NCBI GenBank assembly: GCA_022449705.1
Contig: JAKURS010000010.1
Location: forward strand, 4,168 to 19,361
Direction of reading: 5' to 3'
Length of the DNA stretch: 15,194 nucleotides
Origin: Candidatus Poseidoniia archaeon
Lineage (GTDB): Archaea > Thermoplasmatota > Poseidoniia > MGIII > CG-Epi1
Both the position numbers and the translations under genes were made by a program. The notes below the pieces were generated by a model that was not told the origin of the DNA, did no database searches, and worked only from the letters and a program-made list of their open reading frames with translations. This document shows positions 14,979 through 15,194 of the stretch, in pieces. Numbering within the stretch: position 1 is the stretch's first letter; the number at the start of each line of letters is the position of its first letter.

Positions 14979-15052
14979 GGGCCGGTAGATCAGCCTGGAA
15001 GATCGCCTGCTTTGCAAGCAGGAGGCCCCGGGTTCAAATCCCGGCCGGTCCA
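14979..15052 (+). tRNA. tRNA-Ala (anticodon TGC)
   Basis: All arms of the cloverleaf can be drawn. Acceptor stem 14979-14985 (GGGCCGG) pairs with 15045-15051 (CCGGTCC) and includes the G3-U70 wobble that marks alanine tRNAs. The D arm closes with GATC/GATC. Anticodon stem CCTGC/GCAGG encloses the loop TTTGCAA with anticodon TGC at 15013-15015. The T stem CCGGG/CCCGG encloses TTCAAAT. The discriminator base is A at 15052 and the next three bases are CCA (15053-15055), which may be encoded or coincidental. There is no intron. It reads GCA and, by wobble, other GCN codons. Confidence 0.97.
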
Positions 15053-15058
15053 CCACGC

Positions 15059-15066
15059 CTTTAATC
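15059..15066 (+). promoter_or_regulatory. TATA-like box for the short-chain dehydrogenase gene
   Basis: CTTTAATC centred about 24 nt before the ATG at 15086, only a few bases after the tRNA 3' end. No ribosome binding site is seen before the ATG. Confidence 0.45.
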
Positions 15067-15085
15067 CCGGAGTGGCTGCGCCAGC

Positions 15086-15194
15086 ATGGCCGACGCGAAA
15101 ACGGTCCTGGTCACCGGCGCCTCCTCCGGCATTGGCAAGGGCATCGCGCTGCGGTTCGGTCACGAAGGGTGGCGTGTCGCGCTGGTGGCACGGC
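15086..15194 (+). CDS. short-chain dehydrogenase/reductase, N-terminal part (cut by window end)
   Basis: The first 36 codons of an SDR-family oxidoreductase. The sequence MADAKTVLVTGASSGIGKGI contains the first beta strand and the nucleotide-binding motif TGxxxGIG (Thr10 to Gly17), then ALRFGHEGWRVALVAR, the next helix and second strand; the arginine at the end of the second strand often marks NADP(H) preference in classical SDRs. The substrate cannot be told from this part. The ATG is chosen because it lies about 24 nt after a TATA-like box and places the glycine motif at the usual position. The rest of the gene lies beyond the window. Confidence 0.88.
   Translation, partial: MADAKTVLVTGASSGIGKGIALRFGHEGWRVALVAR

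Noticed and set aside
1..15194. CRISPR array, insertion sequence or transposase
   Set aside because: No regularly spaced repeats, terminal inverted repeats or transposase motifs were seen by eye on either strand.

Overview
The window reads as a piece of an archaeal chromosome, probably a marine planktonic euryarchaeon of the Poseidoniales (Marine Group II) type or a close relative; the lineage is an inference from style, not from a marker gene. Evidence for Archaea: almost every gene that starts a transcription unit has an AT-rich TATA-like box centred about 23-31 nt before its start codon with no Shine-Dalgarno site (leaderless layout), a tRNA-Ala with an upstream TATA element, a stand-alone EF-Tu-domain-II-like small protein typical of archaea, and several proteins carrying C-terminal zinc ribbons.

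Layout. 2-223: tail of an unknown gene. 263-1492: beta-propeller protein with a helical segment and two zinc ribbons. 1614-3395: AMP-forming long-chain acyl-CoA synthetase, overlapping by ATGA a small two-helix zinc-ribbon protein (3392-3673). 3736-3990: EF-Tu domain-II-like protein. 4025-6061: secreted, C-terminally membrane-anchored subtilisin-like protease. 6042-6518 (minus): methylated-DNA--protein cysteine methyltransferase, tail-to-tail with the protease and head-to-head with the next operon. 6561-14063: a five-gene operon: a bitopic/zinc-ribbon membrane protein, a lipoprotein solute-binding protein with two PKD domains, a single-chain DppB-DppC permease fusion, and two ATPases of DppD and DppF type. 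14104-14865 (minus): AT-rich four-helix membrane protein of unknown function. 14979-15052: tRNA-Ala(TGC). 15086-15194: start of a short-chain dehydrogenase, cut by the window edge.

Together the protease and the peptide/oligopeptide-type ABC transporter suit a cell that degrades protein outside and imports peptides; the acyl-CoA synthetase fits fatty-acid use. The part that stands out is the transporter: both permease subunits are one polypeptide joined by a linker with about four extra membrane helices, and the DppD-type ATPase has a roughly 65-residue insertion holding two hydrophobic helices between its Q-loop and signature motif. The transporter genes also use AGG/AGA arginine codons heavily, unlike the genes upstream, and this bias stops abruptly near the 3' end of the last ATPase gene, which suggests a transferred or recombined segment.
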